This document shows, piece by piece, positions 30,881-39,639 of a stretch of DNA of 64,000 nt. The stretch spans positions 1 to 64,000 of the forward strand of contig CAWEBX010000028.1 of assembly GCA_963807355.1 (NCBI GenBank). Direction: 5' to 3'. The stretch's first letter is position 1. The number at the start of each line of letters is the position of its first letter. Under the pieces are notes generated by a model. It ran no database searches. It was not told where the DNA came from and was given only the letters and a program-made list of their open reading frames with translations. A program made the position numbers and the translations under genes. This stretch comes from Nitrobacter sp963807355 (GTDB taxonomy: Bacteria; Pseudomonadota; Alphaproteobacteria; Rhizobiales; Xanthobacteraceae).

Positions 30881-32272
30881 ATGGACCAGACCTCGATTGA
30901 ACGGCTGAAGGACTATCTCGCGCAGCTTCCGCCGAAATCGCAGGCGTTGCTTATGCGAGAGTTCGAGCGCGCGGCGGAGCGCGGCGAAGACGCCGCGGTC
31001 GCCAACCTTGTACTCGATCAGCTGCGCCGGATCGTCCGCAGATCGGGTGACGGCGAGCAGCGGAGTGAAGACCCGGCTCAACATCTGTTCCGTCATCTGA
31101 ATCCGTTTCTTGTGGAGGACGGCGTCGTGTTACGCCCCGGGCAGATCCGGCGCACCTCGCTCATGCCGGTCTGGCAGTGGCTGGCGCGCGAGGGTGCACC
31201 GGCTGCCGCGCGCGCGTTCGAGGCTGCGTTGGCGACTTAGATTGGATCGACATCCGATATCGAGGCGGCCGCGCGGACTTTTCAGCTGGCCGCGGCAGCC
31301 GCGATCCAGCGGACCCTCACGGATCGTTCCGATATGGATCGCCAGCGCGCACTTGGTCGCATCGGAGCCCCCAGCGTCGTTGAAGATCTGGCCGCAATCG
31401 GAGCGGTTCTGAACGCGCGCGATGCCCTCGACACCCTGAATAGCCGGCTGCCGAGTTTTCTGCACATCTTCGGCGAGTCGCAGATCGCCTCCGTGATGAC
31501 GGCGCTCAATGTTCCTTCCCTGCAAACGCCGCTGGCCTTGCCGTTTGCATTGTCGCTGGTGATGCAGCGATTGTCCGCATCGTGGCAGATCATCCGCCTG
31601 GCGGTCCGGGTAGCGGGTTCGGACGACGAGATACGAGTGGCGGCGACGCCTTATGGCGTGGCGGTCAAGATGGCGCTCGACAATCTGTCGCAGACGTCCG
31701 CAGGCTTGCGGACCGATATCCGGCGCGGCCGGTTCGAGAATGTCTCCCAACACTTGAAGACCTTGCATGATGGCGTTCGCGGGCTGCGGACCGAACTCGA
31801 TATCCGCGCCGATTCAAACTGGGGCCGTCAGCTCGCGGCGATCAGGGTCAATATTTCCGAGGTTCTGCAGTCGGAAATCGAGGGCGTCTCCGGCCGCGTG
31901 CGGCGTCTGCTGCGTCAGCGGCCTGACAAGGACATTCCATCCGGTGCGCAGCTCGACCCGATCGAGGTCGAGGAAACCGCCGCGTTGATCGATTTCGTAG
32001 CGGTGTGCCGGAACTACGCCAGCGAACTGGCTATCAACGAAGTCACGATGCGGACCTATTCGGATTTGCAGCATTACGTCGAGCGGACCGCCGAAACCGT
32101 GGTCGAATCGCTTCGCAACGGTGATGAGCGTGTCCGCGCGTTCCGCCAGCAGCAGGTCAAGGTGGTGATCCGCTTCTGCGAGGTTCTGTTTGGTCAAGAC
32201 TATTCGTCGCTAATGAGCCGGGCGGCAGACCAAGCGCTCACGGTCGAACGCAAATCATCGCGGGTGGGGTGA
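30881..32272 (+). pseudogene. Conserved hypothetical gene interrupted by an in-frame TAG
   Basis: One frame runs from MDQTSIERLKDYLAQLPPKS to ADQALTVERKSSRVG, broken only by TAG at 31238-31240 between AFEAALAT and IGSTSDIEAAARTFQLAA. Without the stop it would be about 463 residues, alpha-helical and cytoplasmic, with no recognised motif (LTLxRTL, LGRIGAPSVVEDLAAIGAVL). Similar long proteins of unknown function exist in Bradyrhizobiaceae as I recall. Reinitiation from ATG 31334 could give a 312-residue protein. A nonsense mutation, base error or read-through are all possible. Confidence 0.65.
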
Positions 32273-32433
32273 GCAGGCAGGGGCGTTTCTAAATAAACTC
32301 CATCAAATCATGCGGTTGTGGATGTTTGCCGCCGATTGTGCCGCAATTGTCAATTGCGTCCTTTTCCCAGTCGTGATGTAACCCGGCCATCGGATCGGCC
32401 GTTTCCGTCGCCGGTCCACCGGAACCCTGATGA

Positions 32434-33539
32434 GATGACGTTGTGGTTTGTGTTCGCGCTGATGACCGCCGGAGCGGCTTTTGCGGTGCTGTGGCCCCTC
32501 GGCCGGTCGAGCAAGCGGCGAACCTCGGGTGGCAGCGAGACCACAGTTTACCGCGACCAGCTGGCAGAGGTCGGACGTGATGCCGCCGCGGGCCTGATCG
32601 GCGAGCCAGAGGCGGCTGCGGCGCGAGTCGAGATCGGACGGTGGCTCCTGGAGGCGGCTGATGCGGAAAGCCATCAGCCCCAAGAGTTCGAAACTCTGGC
32701 TGCGTCGTGCGGTGGCGGTCGTAGCGCTGGCCGGGATACCGTTGCTGGCGTTCGTGATCTACCTTCCCTTGGGATCGCCCCAACTGCCCGATTTCCCCCT
32801 TGCGGCGCGCATTCAAACGGCCGATTCATCGCAATCCCTCGACAACCTCGTGGCGCAGGTCGAATCGCACCTGGAAAAGAATCCCGCTGACGGCCGGGGC
32901 TGGACCGTTTTGGCGCCGGTGCTCGCGAAACTCGGTCGCTTCGATGAGGCAGCGCGCGCCTATCGCAACGTGATCACGTATGAGGGCGAAACCGCGCAAC
33001 GCCGCGCCGAACTCGGCGCAGCGATGACTGGGGCCGCCAATGGCATCGTCACTGCCGACGCGAAAAACGAGTTCGAGCGAGCGGTCGCGCTGAATCCCCA
33101 GGAGGTGAAGGCGCGCTTTTTCCTCGGAATGGCCGCGGAGCAGGACGGCCGCACGACCGACGCGGTCAAGATATGGAAGGCCCTGTTGGCCGATGCGCCT
33201 GGGGATGCGCAGTGGCGTGCGACCGTACAGGAGGCGCTGGCGCAGGTCGGGGACGGCGCGCCTCGTCCGACGGACGAAGCGGTGGCCGCGGCGAACGACA
33301 TGAATGAAGCGGATCGCACCGCAATGATTCACAGGATGGTCGACCGGCTTGCTGCGCGCCTGAAGCAGGACAGCAACGATGTTGAAGGATGGTTGCGGCT
33401 GGCCCGCGCCTATATGGTGCTCAATGAGCCGGAGAAGTCGCGCGCCGTGCGCGATGACGCGCGCCGCGCGCTCGGGCAGAATGAAGCAGGTTTGCGCCAG
33501 CTCAACGAAGGGTTCAAGGCGCTCGGGATAGATGGATGA
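32434..33539 (+). pseudogene. ccmI: Cytochrome c biogenesis protein CcmI (CycH), frameshifted
   Basis: The N-terminal part (MTLWFVFALMTAGAAFAVLW, YRDQLAEVGRDAAAGLIGEP, ARVEIGRWLLEAADA) is in one frame, and KSSKLWLRRAVAVVALAGIP, LLAFVIYLPLGSPQLPDFPL and the TPR domain (SHLEKNPADGRGWTVLAPVL) in the next. One missing base near 32655-32672 explains it. CcmI holds apocytochrome c for haem ligation: two membrane helices and a periplasmic TPR domain. The downstream part has its own ATG at 32661, so two separate pieces could be made. ccmE, ccmF and ccmH follow intact, so a base error is as likely as a true lesion. Confidence 0.8.
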
Positions 33540-33570
33540 TCGAGGTATTTGCTTTGCGCGCAGGTGAAAC

Positions 33571-34059
33571 ATGACTCGCAAGCAGCGGCGCTTGACGATG
33601 ATCGGCGGATCGCTCGTGGTGCTCGGTATCGCAGCCGCGCTGGTGCTGAATGCACTGCGCGACTCCATTGTGTTTTTTTCGACGCCGATGATGGTGTCGG
33701 AGAAACACATTCAGCCGGGGCAACGCTTCCGGCTGGGCGGACTGGTGCAGACTGGCTCGTTGGTCCGCGGTGACAATCTCGCAGTGACATTCCAGGTGTC
33801 TGACGGAAGCGCGACTCTCCCGGTGACCTACAAGGGCATTCTACCCGATCTGTTCCGCGAAGGGCAGGGTGTGGTCGCCGAGGGGGCGCTCGATAGGTCG
33901 GGTGTGTTCCAGGCCGACACCGTGCTGGCTAAGCACGACGAGACCTACATGCCGAAGGAGGTCGCTGATGCCTTGAAGAAGCAGGGGCATTGGAAGGACG
34001 ATTATGGCGCGCAGGCCGGAGCTGTTGAGGCCTCGGGCAAGCCGGAGGTGTCGCAATGA
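33571..34059 (+). CDS. ccmE: Haem chaperone CcmE (CycJ)
   Basis: 162 residues: one N-terminal helix (LTMIGGSLVVLGIAAALVLN), then an OB-fold periplasmic domain. LAKHDETYMP carries the haem-binding His 122 and Tyr 126 (HxxxY). FRLGGLVQTGSLVRG and VTYKGILPDLFREGQGVVAE are family hallmarks. It carries haem to the CcmF/H ligation complex. Its stop overlaps the ccmF start (ATGA), so translation is coupled. Confidence 0.95.
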   Translation: MTRKQRRLTMIGGSLVVLGIAAALVLNALRDSIVFFSTPMMVSEKHIQPGQRFRLGGLVQTGSLVRGDNLAVTFQVSDGSATLPVTYKGILPDLFREGQGVVAEGALDRSGVFQADTVLAKHDETYMPKEVADALKKQGHWKDDYGAQAGAVEASGKPEVSQ

Positions 34060-36038
34060 TCGCCGAGGTCGGACATTACGCGCTGGTGCTGGCGCTCGGG
34101 CTCGCCTTGATCCAATCCGTGGTTCCGATTATCGGTGCGAGACTGCACGACGGCGCGTTGATGAACGTGGCGCGCTCGACCGCGCTTGCGCAATTGCTGT
34201 TTGTCGCTGGTTCGTTTTTTGCGCTGGCGACACTGTACGTCGTTTCCGATTTCTCGGTCGTCAATGTCTTCCAGAATTCCCATTCGCTGAAGCCTTTGAT
34301 CTACAAGATCACCGGCGTCTGGGGCAATCACGAAGGCTCCATGCTTTTGTGGGTGACGATCCTCGCGCTGTTCGGCGGACTGGTCGCCGCGTTCGGCAAT
34401 AATCTCCCGCTGACGCTGCGCGCCCATGTGCTGGCGGTGCAGGGCTGGATTGCGACCGCGTTCTACCTGTTCATCCTGTTGACATCGAACCCGTTCATGC
34501 GGATCGCCAACCCGCCGATGGAAGGCCGCGATCTCAATCCGGTGTTGCAGGATATCGGGCTCGCGGTGCATCCGCCGATGCTGTATCTCGGCTATGTCGG
34601 ATTCTCCATCGCGTTTTCCTTCGCCGTCGCCGCCCTGATCGAAGGCCGCATCGATGCAGCCTGGGCGCGTTGGGTGCGGCCATGGACGCTGGTGGCGTGG
34701 ATTTTCCTTACCCTCGGGATCGCGATGGGGTCGTACTGGGCCTACTACGAACTTGGCTGGGGCGGCTGGTGGTTCTGGGATCCGGTCGAGAACGCCTCGC
34801 TCATGCCGTGGCTGGCGGGTACGGCGCTGCTGCATTCTTCGGTGGTGATGGAAAAGCGCAACGCGCTCCGGGTATGGACCATCCTGCTCGCGATCCTGAC
34901 CTTCTCGCTATCGCTGCTCGGCACCTTCCTGGTGCGCTCGGGCGTGCTGACGTCGGTCCACGCCTTCGCCACCGACCCGACGCGCGGCGTCTTCATCTTG
35001 CTGATCCTCTGCACCTTCATCGGCGGCAGCCTGACCCTGTACGTCTGGCGTGCCTCCGCGTTGAAGCAGGGCGGACTGTTCGCGCCGATCTCGCGCGAGG
35101 GTGCGCTCGTGCTCAACAACCTGTTCCTGACCACCGCCTGCGCCACGGTTTTCATCGGCACGCTATATCCGCTTGCGCTCGAGGTCATCACCGGCAACAG
35201 GATTTCGGTCGGCGCGCCGTTCTTCAACCTGACGTTCGCACCCTTGTTCGTTCCGCTCCTGATCGCGGTGCCGTTCGGGCCGCTGCTGGCGTGGAAGCGG
35301 GGTGATCTGCTCGGCGCTTCGCAACGGCTGGTCGCCGCCGGCGTCGGCAGCGTGATCGCAGTGGCCGTGCTGTTGGCGTGGACACGGGGCGGCAGTACAT
35401 TTGCGCCGCTGGCGATCGGGCTGGCGGTGTTCGTGATTCTCGGGGCCCTTTGCGATCTCGCCGAGCGCATCAACCTGTTCCGTGCGTCGCTGGCGGTGTC
35501 CTTGCGCCGGGCGAAGGGGCTGCCGCGCTCGGCCTGGGGTACGGTCTTCGCCCACGCCGGCCTCGGAGTGGCCTTGATCGGCATCGTTTGCGAAACCACC
35601 TGGAACACTGAATACATCGCTTCGATGAAGACGAACGATGTGGCGCAGGTCGGTGGCTACAGTCTGACGTTCGAGGGTACGACGCAGCAGCAGCGATCCA
35701 ACTATCGTGAACAGATCGCGCACTTCACCGTCAGTCGAGACGGCCAGCCGATCGCGGTGATGACGCCGTCGAAGCGTAACTTCACGACGCGCCCGGCTTC
35801 GACTACGGAAGCGTCGCTGCTGACGCGGGGCGTGAGCCAGCTCTACATCTCGCTCGGTGATGCCTCCGCCGATGGATCGATCGCGGTGCGCATCTACCAC
35901 AAACCAATGGTGCTGTTGATCTGGTTTGGGCCGGTTCTGATGGCTTTTGGCGGCGTGCTATCGCTGTCAGACCGCCGTTTGCGGGTCGGGGCGCCGAAAC
36001 CGGCGAAGTCTGGCCACGCCCTCCAGCCGGCGGAGTAA
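34056..36038 (+). CDS. ccmF: Haem lyase subunit CcmF (CycK)
   Basis: 660 residues and about fifteen membrane helices. GVWGNHEGSMLLWV precedes the WWD signature region YELGWGGWWFWDPVENASLM, which binds haem. VHPPMLYLGYVGFS and LRSGVLTSVHAFATDPTRG-like stretches are also standard. It works in the inner membrane with CcmH/CcmI to attach haem to apocytochromes c in the periplasm. Full length and intact, coupled to ccmE and followed eight bases later by ccmH. Confidence 0.96.
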   Translation: MIAEVGHYALVLALGLALIQSVVPIIGARLHDGALMNVARSTALAQLLFVAGSFFALATLYVVSDFSVVNVFQNSHSLKPLIYKITGVWGNHEGSMLLWVTILALFGGLVAAFGNNLPLTLRAHVLAVQGWIATAFYLFILLTSNPFMRIANPPMEGRDLNPVLQDIGLAVHPPMLYLGYVGFSIAFSFAVAALIEGRIDAAWARWVRPWTLVAWIFLTLGIAMGSYWAYYELGWGGWWFWDPVENASLMPWLAGTALLHSSVVMEKRNALRVWTILLAILTFSLSLLGTFLVRSGVLTSVHAFATDPTRGVFILLILCTFIGGSLTLYVWRASALKQGGLFAPISREGALVLNNLFLTTACATVFIGTLYPLALEVITGNRISVGAPFFNLTFAPLFVPLLIAVPFGPLLAWKRGDLLGASQRLVAAGVGSVIAVAVLLAWTRGGSTFAPLAIGLAVFVILGALCDLAERINLFRASLAVSLRRAKGLPRSAWGTVFAHAGLGVALIGIVCETTWNTEYIASMKTNDVAQVGGYSLTFEGTTQQQRSNYREQIAHFTVSRDGQPIAVMTPSKRNFTTRPASTTEASLLTRGVSQLYISLGDASADGSIAVRIYHKPMVLLIWFGPVLMAFGGVLSLSDRRLRVGAPKPAKSGHALQPAE

Positions 36039-36045
36039 GGCCGCC

Positions 36046-36609
36046 ATGCATGAACTCGTGCAAGCATTATCGTCGCTACGCAGACGGTTCATTGCACCGA
36101 GCAGGTTCCTGCCTGTTTTCGGCGCCGCCTTTTGTTTTGTGCTCGTGGTGGTGTCTTCCGCTCATGCGGTGCAGCCTGACGAGATCATGTCCGACCCCGC
36201 ACAGGAATCGCGCGCGCGCGACCTGTCGCGCGGGTTGCGCTGCATGGTGTGCCAGAATCAGTCGATCGACGATTCTTCGGCGCCGCTGGCCCGAGATCTC
36301 CGTCTGCTGGTGCGCGAGCGCATCGCCGCTGGCGACAGCGATCAGCAGGTGCTGGATTTTCTGGTGGACCGTTATGGCGACTTCGTCCTGCTGAAGCCGC
36401 CTTTCGAGACGAGCACGCTGCCGCTTTGGCTTCTGACCCCCATACTTCTGGTCGGCGGCGGACTGGCGCTTTGGGGATACAGCCGGCGGCGGTCGAAAGC
36501 GATAAAGGCGGCCCACGATACGCCGCCGCGATTGAGCGAGGAAGAAGAGGTCCGGCTCGCGAAGCTAATGGCGACGGAACGCCCCGCGGGTGAGAAGTCC
36601 AAGACTTGA
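36046..36609 (+). CDS. ccmH: Cytochrome c biogenesis protein CcmH (CycL)
   Basis: 187 residues. N-terminal helix/signal (FLPVFGAAFCFVLVVVSSAH, cut near AVQ), then SRGLRCMVCQNQSIDDSSAP with the CxxC (Cys 66, Cys 69) that reduces apocytochrome c, a three-helix bundle (LLVRERIAAGDSDQQVLDFL, VDRYGDFVLLKPP), and a C-terminal membrane helix (LWLLTPILLVGGGLALWGY). Completes the ccmIEFH run. Intact. Confidence 0.95.
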   Translation: MHELVQALSSLRRRFIAPSRFLPVFGAAFCFVLVVVSSAHAVQPDEIMSDPAQESRARDLSRGLRCMVCQNQSIDDSSAPLARDLRLLVRERIAAGDSDQQVLDFLVDRYGDFVLLKPPFETSTLPLWLLTPILLVGGGLALWGYSRRRSKAIKAAHDTPPRLSEEEEVRLAKLMATERPAGEKSKT

Positions 36610-36976
36610 GTCGACTTCAACCCCATCTGCGTTGACATGATCGCACCCTAAACCGACTTACGATTTTTCGGATCGTGCTCCAGCGAGCGGTTTTTGGCTT
36701 TGTGCCCCGGACCGCGACGGTTAACGACCCAGTCAGCTCACAGCGGCTCCGAGCAAAGTGTCAAAGGGTTCGCGAGAAAAAGCGGAGAACTCACTTCAAT
36801 TCCATCAGAAGCGGAAACTCCTTGATGTGCGCCAAACCGCCGCATGAGGGCGCTTGCTGTTGTTACGAAACATTAATTTCACGGCCAGCGTGCCGTAAGG
36901 TGCAAATACCCATCTTCAGGGACATGAAGTGCTGGTTTTCAGCACCTATATCAAATCTGTCTCTGGAGATTTTCGC
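36610..36976. other. Intergenic region upstream of degP
   Basis: 367 bases. It holds a short hairpin GTGCTG-GTTTT-CAGCAC at 36927-36943 and a Shine-Dalgarno-like TGGAG about ten bases before the degP ATG. A degP promoter, possibly stress-responsive, should be here, but I see no motif I would assign. ORFs in it are not convincing. Confidence 0.5.
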
Positions 36977-38527
36977 ATGATCGACTTGCCGACCTCTCAG
37001 TTAAACCCCGCTCGTTCTGGAGTCACCGCGCGCAAGTTCGCGTTGATGGCGTCGGTCGTCGCGGGCGTCGGCGTAGCCGTATACGGGTTTAACCCTTCCG
37101 CAGACAAAGCCGAGCTCTTCACCAGTCCCGCCCATGCGCAGGTGAACACCGACGTTAGCAAGGTCGCGCAGCCTATCGGCTTTGCCGACATCGTCGAGCG
37201 CGTGAAACCATCGGTGATTTCGGTCAAGATCCGTATGAAGGAGAAGGCGGAAGCCGACGGCGAGGAATGGTCGTTCCAGCCGGGTTCGCCGATGGAACGT
37301 TTTTTTCGCCGCTTTGGCGGACCGGATGGTCTGCCTCCAGGAATGCGTGGCCGGCGTGACCATGGCCTCGTAACAGGGCAGGGCTCCGGCTTCTTCATTT
37401 CGGCTGACGGGTATGCGGTAACCAACAACCATGTGGTCGACGGCGCCGACAAGGTCGAAGTCACGACAGACGAAGGCAAGACCTTCACCGCCAAGGTGAT
37501 AGGGACCGATCCGCGCACAGACATTGCTCTGATCAAAATCGAGGGCGGCTCTAATTTCCCGTTTGCAAGACTGTCGGACGACAAGGTGCGGATTGGCGAT
37601 TGGGTTCTCGCGGTCGGTAACCCGTTCGGTCTTGGTGGCTCAGTGACCGCCGGCATCGTATCCGCCAGCGGCCGTGACATCGGCACTGGCCCGTATGACG
37701 ACTTCATCCAGATCGACGCCCCGGTCAACAAGGGCAACTCCGGCGGCCCGGCTTTCAACATGAAGGGCGATGTCATCGGCGTGAATACTGCGATCTATTC
37801 GCCGTCCGGCGGCAGCGTCGGCATTGCGTTTTCGATTCCCGCAAACACGGTGAAGAGCGTCGTCGCTCAGCTTAAGGACAAGGGCTCGGTGAGCCGCGGA
37901 TGGATCGGCGTCCAGATCCAGCCGGTGACGTCCGACATCGCCGATAGCCTCGGTCTCAAGAAAGCGGAAGGCGCGCTGGTGGCGGAGCCGCAACCCAACG
38001 GCCCGGCGGCCAAGGCGGGTATCCAATCCGGCGACGTGATCACCGCCGTCAACGGTGACCATGTCAGGGATGCGCGCGAACTGGCGCGAACCATCGGCAG
38101 CTTCGCACCGGGAACGTCGATCAAGCTGAATATCCTGCACAAGGGCACGGACAAAGTCGTCAATCTGACGCTTGGTACCCTGCCCAACACTGTGGAAGCC
38201 CGGGCTGATCTCTATGGTGATCGTAACTCATCGCACGACAGCGACGTTCCGAGGCTTGGCTTGAGCGTTGCGCCGGCGGCGTCAGTGGCGGGTGCTGGAA
38301 CGGAGGGTGTTGTTGTCGTCGACGTGGATCCAAAAGGCGCTGCGGCCGATCGCGGGTTCAAGGAAGGCGACGTGATTTTGGAAGTTGCGGGAAAGAGTGT
38401 GTCCAACTCGGCCGACGTACGCGAGGCAATCAAAGCGGCACGTGCGGACGAGAAGAACAGCGTTCTGATGCGGGTTCGCACTGGCAGCACGGCGCGATTC
38501 ATCGCGATACCGATCGCGAAGGGCTAA
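36977..38527 (+). CDS. degP: Periplasmic serine protease/chaperone DegP (Do family)
   Basis: 516 residues from ATG 36977; an in-frame start 16 codons earlier is less likely. A membrane-anchor or signal segment (FALMASVVAGVGVAVYGF) leads to the trypsin-like domain with His 152 (TNNHVVDG), Asp 182 (RTDIALIKI) and Ser 255 (GNSGGP). Two PDZ domains follow (GWIGVQIQPVTSDIADSLGL; LGLSVAPAASVAGAGTEGVV). It degrades or refolds misfolded periplasmic proteins. All catalytic residues are present. It lies between ccmH and a two-component system that may respond to envelope stress. Confidence 0.94.
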   Translation: MIDLPTSQLNPARSGVTARKFALMASVVAGVGVAVYGFNPSADKAELFTSPAHAQVNTDVSKVAQPIGFADIVERVKPSVISVKIRMKEKAEADGEEWSFQPGSPMERFFRRFGGPDGLPPGMRGRRDHGLVTGQGSGFFISADGYAVTNNHVVDGADKVEVTTDEGKTFTAKVIGTDPRTDIALIKIEGGSNFPFARLSDDKVRIGDWVLAVGNPFGLGGSVTAGIVSASGRDIGTGPYDDFIQIDAPVNKGNSGGPAFNMKGDVIGVNTAIYSPSGGSVGIAFSIPANTVKSVVAQLKDKGSVSRGWIGVQIQPVTSDIADSLGLKKAEGALVAEPQPNGPAAKAGIQSGDVITAVNGDHVRDARELARTIGSFAPGTSIKLNILHKGTDKVVNLTLGTLPNTVEARADLYGDRNSSHDSDVPRLGLSVAPAASVAGAGTEGVVVVDVDPKGAAADRGFKEGDVILEVAGKSVSNSADVREAIKAARADEKNSVLMRVRTGSTARFIAIPIAKG

Positions 38528-38587
38528 GCCTGATGCCGAAAAGTGAATCTGGTTTTTGAATAGGATTATGCCCGATCGATAAGGCTC

Positions 38588-38616
38588 AGTCTGGTTCAGC
38601 GCAGTTCAACCAGACT
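38588..38616 (+). terminator. Hairpin after degP
   Basis: AGTCTGGTT (38588-38596) pairs with AACCAGACT (38608-38616) around an 11-base loop. No long T run follows. Likely 3' end structure of the degP message. Confidence 0.5.
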
Positions 38617-38664
38617 TGAAGTACGAGCCTTGCAGGAGATGGGAAGCGTCGTCGGCATCAGTCG

Positions 38665-38798
38665 CCCCCCGCCGACGGCACTTTCCGGGGGACGGGTCAA
38701 AAGCCCGTTCCCTTGAGTTACCTTCCGATGGGAAAAGCCCCCCTCCGTCGGAAGGACTAGGGCGGTGAAGTTGCCCCAAGCTTCACCGCCCGTTTTTT
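38665..38798 (+). ncRNA. Candidate structured RNA or leader with terminator
   Basis: Four hairpins in a row: CCCCCG/CGGGGG (38666-38691), ACGGG/CCCGT (38692-38708), CCTTCCGA/TCGGAAGG (38721-38755), and a terminator with 11-bp stem GGGCGGTGAAG/CTTCACCGCCC (38760-38791) then six T. It ends about 95 bases before the response regulator ATG. It could be a small RNA gene, or an attenuator leader of the two-component operon. No known RNA family recognised. Confidence 0.5.
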
Positions 38799-38893
38799 GC
38801 GTGGTGGGGTCTGGTCTTGCAGTCTTGCGCGCGGGGCATGAGCACGCCATGGTGATGGAAAGACAATACCTCTTGGACAATTCCAGTAGCCAG

Positions 38894-39586
38894 ATGCGCC
38901 TGCTGATCATCGAGGACGATCGCGAGTCCGCAGACTACCTCGTGAAGGCGTTTCGCGAGGTCGGACATGTCGCGGATCTCGCCAGCGATGGTGAGGAGGG
39001 GCTCTCCCTTGCCGACGGTGGGGATTACGACGTGCTGGTGATCGACCGGATGCTGCCCAAGCGCGACGGGCTTTCCGTGATCGGTTGCCTGCGCGACAAG
39101 GGTATCCGGACTCCGGTGCTCATCCTCTCTGCGCTTGGCCAGGTTGACGATCGTATCAAGGGCTTGCGCGCTGGTGGCGACGACTATTTGCCGAAACCCT
39201 ATTCATTTGCCGAGTTGCTGGCGCGGGTGGAGGTTCTGTCGCGCCGTCATGGCGGCCGGGCTGAGGAGACCGTCTATCGCGTCGGCGATCTCGAACTCGA
39301 CCGGCTGTCGCATCGCGTCGCGCGGGGTGGGGAGGAACTGACGCTGCAGCCGCGTGAATTTCGTCTCCTGGAGTATCTTATGAAACATGCGGGTCAGGTC
39401 GTGACCAGAACCATGTTGCTCGAGAACGTCTGGGATTATCATTTCGATCCGCAGACCAACGTTATCGACGTGCATGTTTCGCGGCTGCGTTCCAAGATCG
39501 ACAAAGGCTTCGCGCAGCCTCTGCTGCACACGATCCGAGGCGCTGGATACATGATCCGTGACGGTGTTCACTCATCCCGAGCTTGA
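38894..39586 (+). CDS. OmpR-family response regulator
   Basis: 230 residues from the ATG at 38894 (MRLLIIEDDRESADYLVKAF); in-frame ATGs at 38849 and 38855 would add 13-15 residues before this usual start. Receiver domain with acidic pair EDD, phospho-Asp in VLVIDRMLPKRDGLSV and Lys in YLPKPYSF. DNA-binding winged helix: LTLQPREFRLLEYLMKHAGQ, VIDVHVSRLRSKID. Similar to CopR/CzcR-type regulators. Downstream kinase gene is its likely partner. The structured region upstream may regulate it. Confidence 0.88.
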   Translation: MRLLIIEDDRESADYLVKAFREVGHVADLASDGEEGLSLADGGDYDVLVIDRMLPKRDGLSVIGCLRDKGIRTPVLILSALGQVDDRIKGLRAGGDDYLPKPYSFAELLARVEVLSRRHGGRAEETVYRVGDLELDRLSHRVARGGEELTLQPREFRLLEYLMKHAGQVVTRTMLLENVWDYHFDPQTNVIDVHVSRLRSKIDKGFAQPLLHTIRGAGYMIRDGVHSSRA

Positions 39587-39639
39587 AATCATCGAAATCA
39601 ACGGACGGCAGTAACCCTATGGTCCAAGAGTGACGATCC

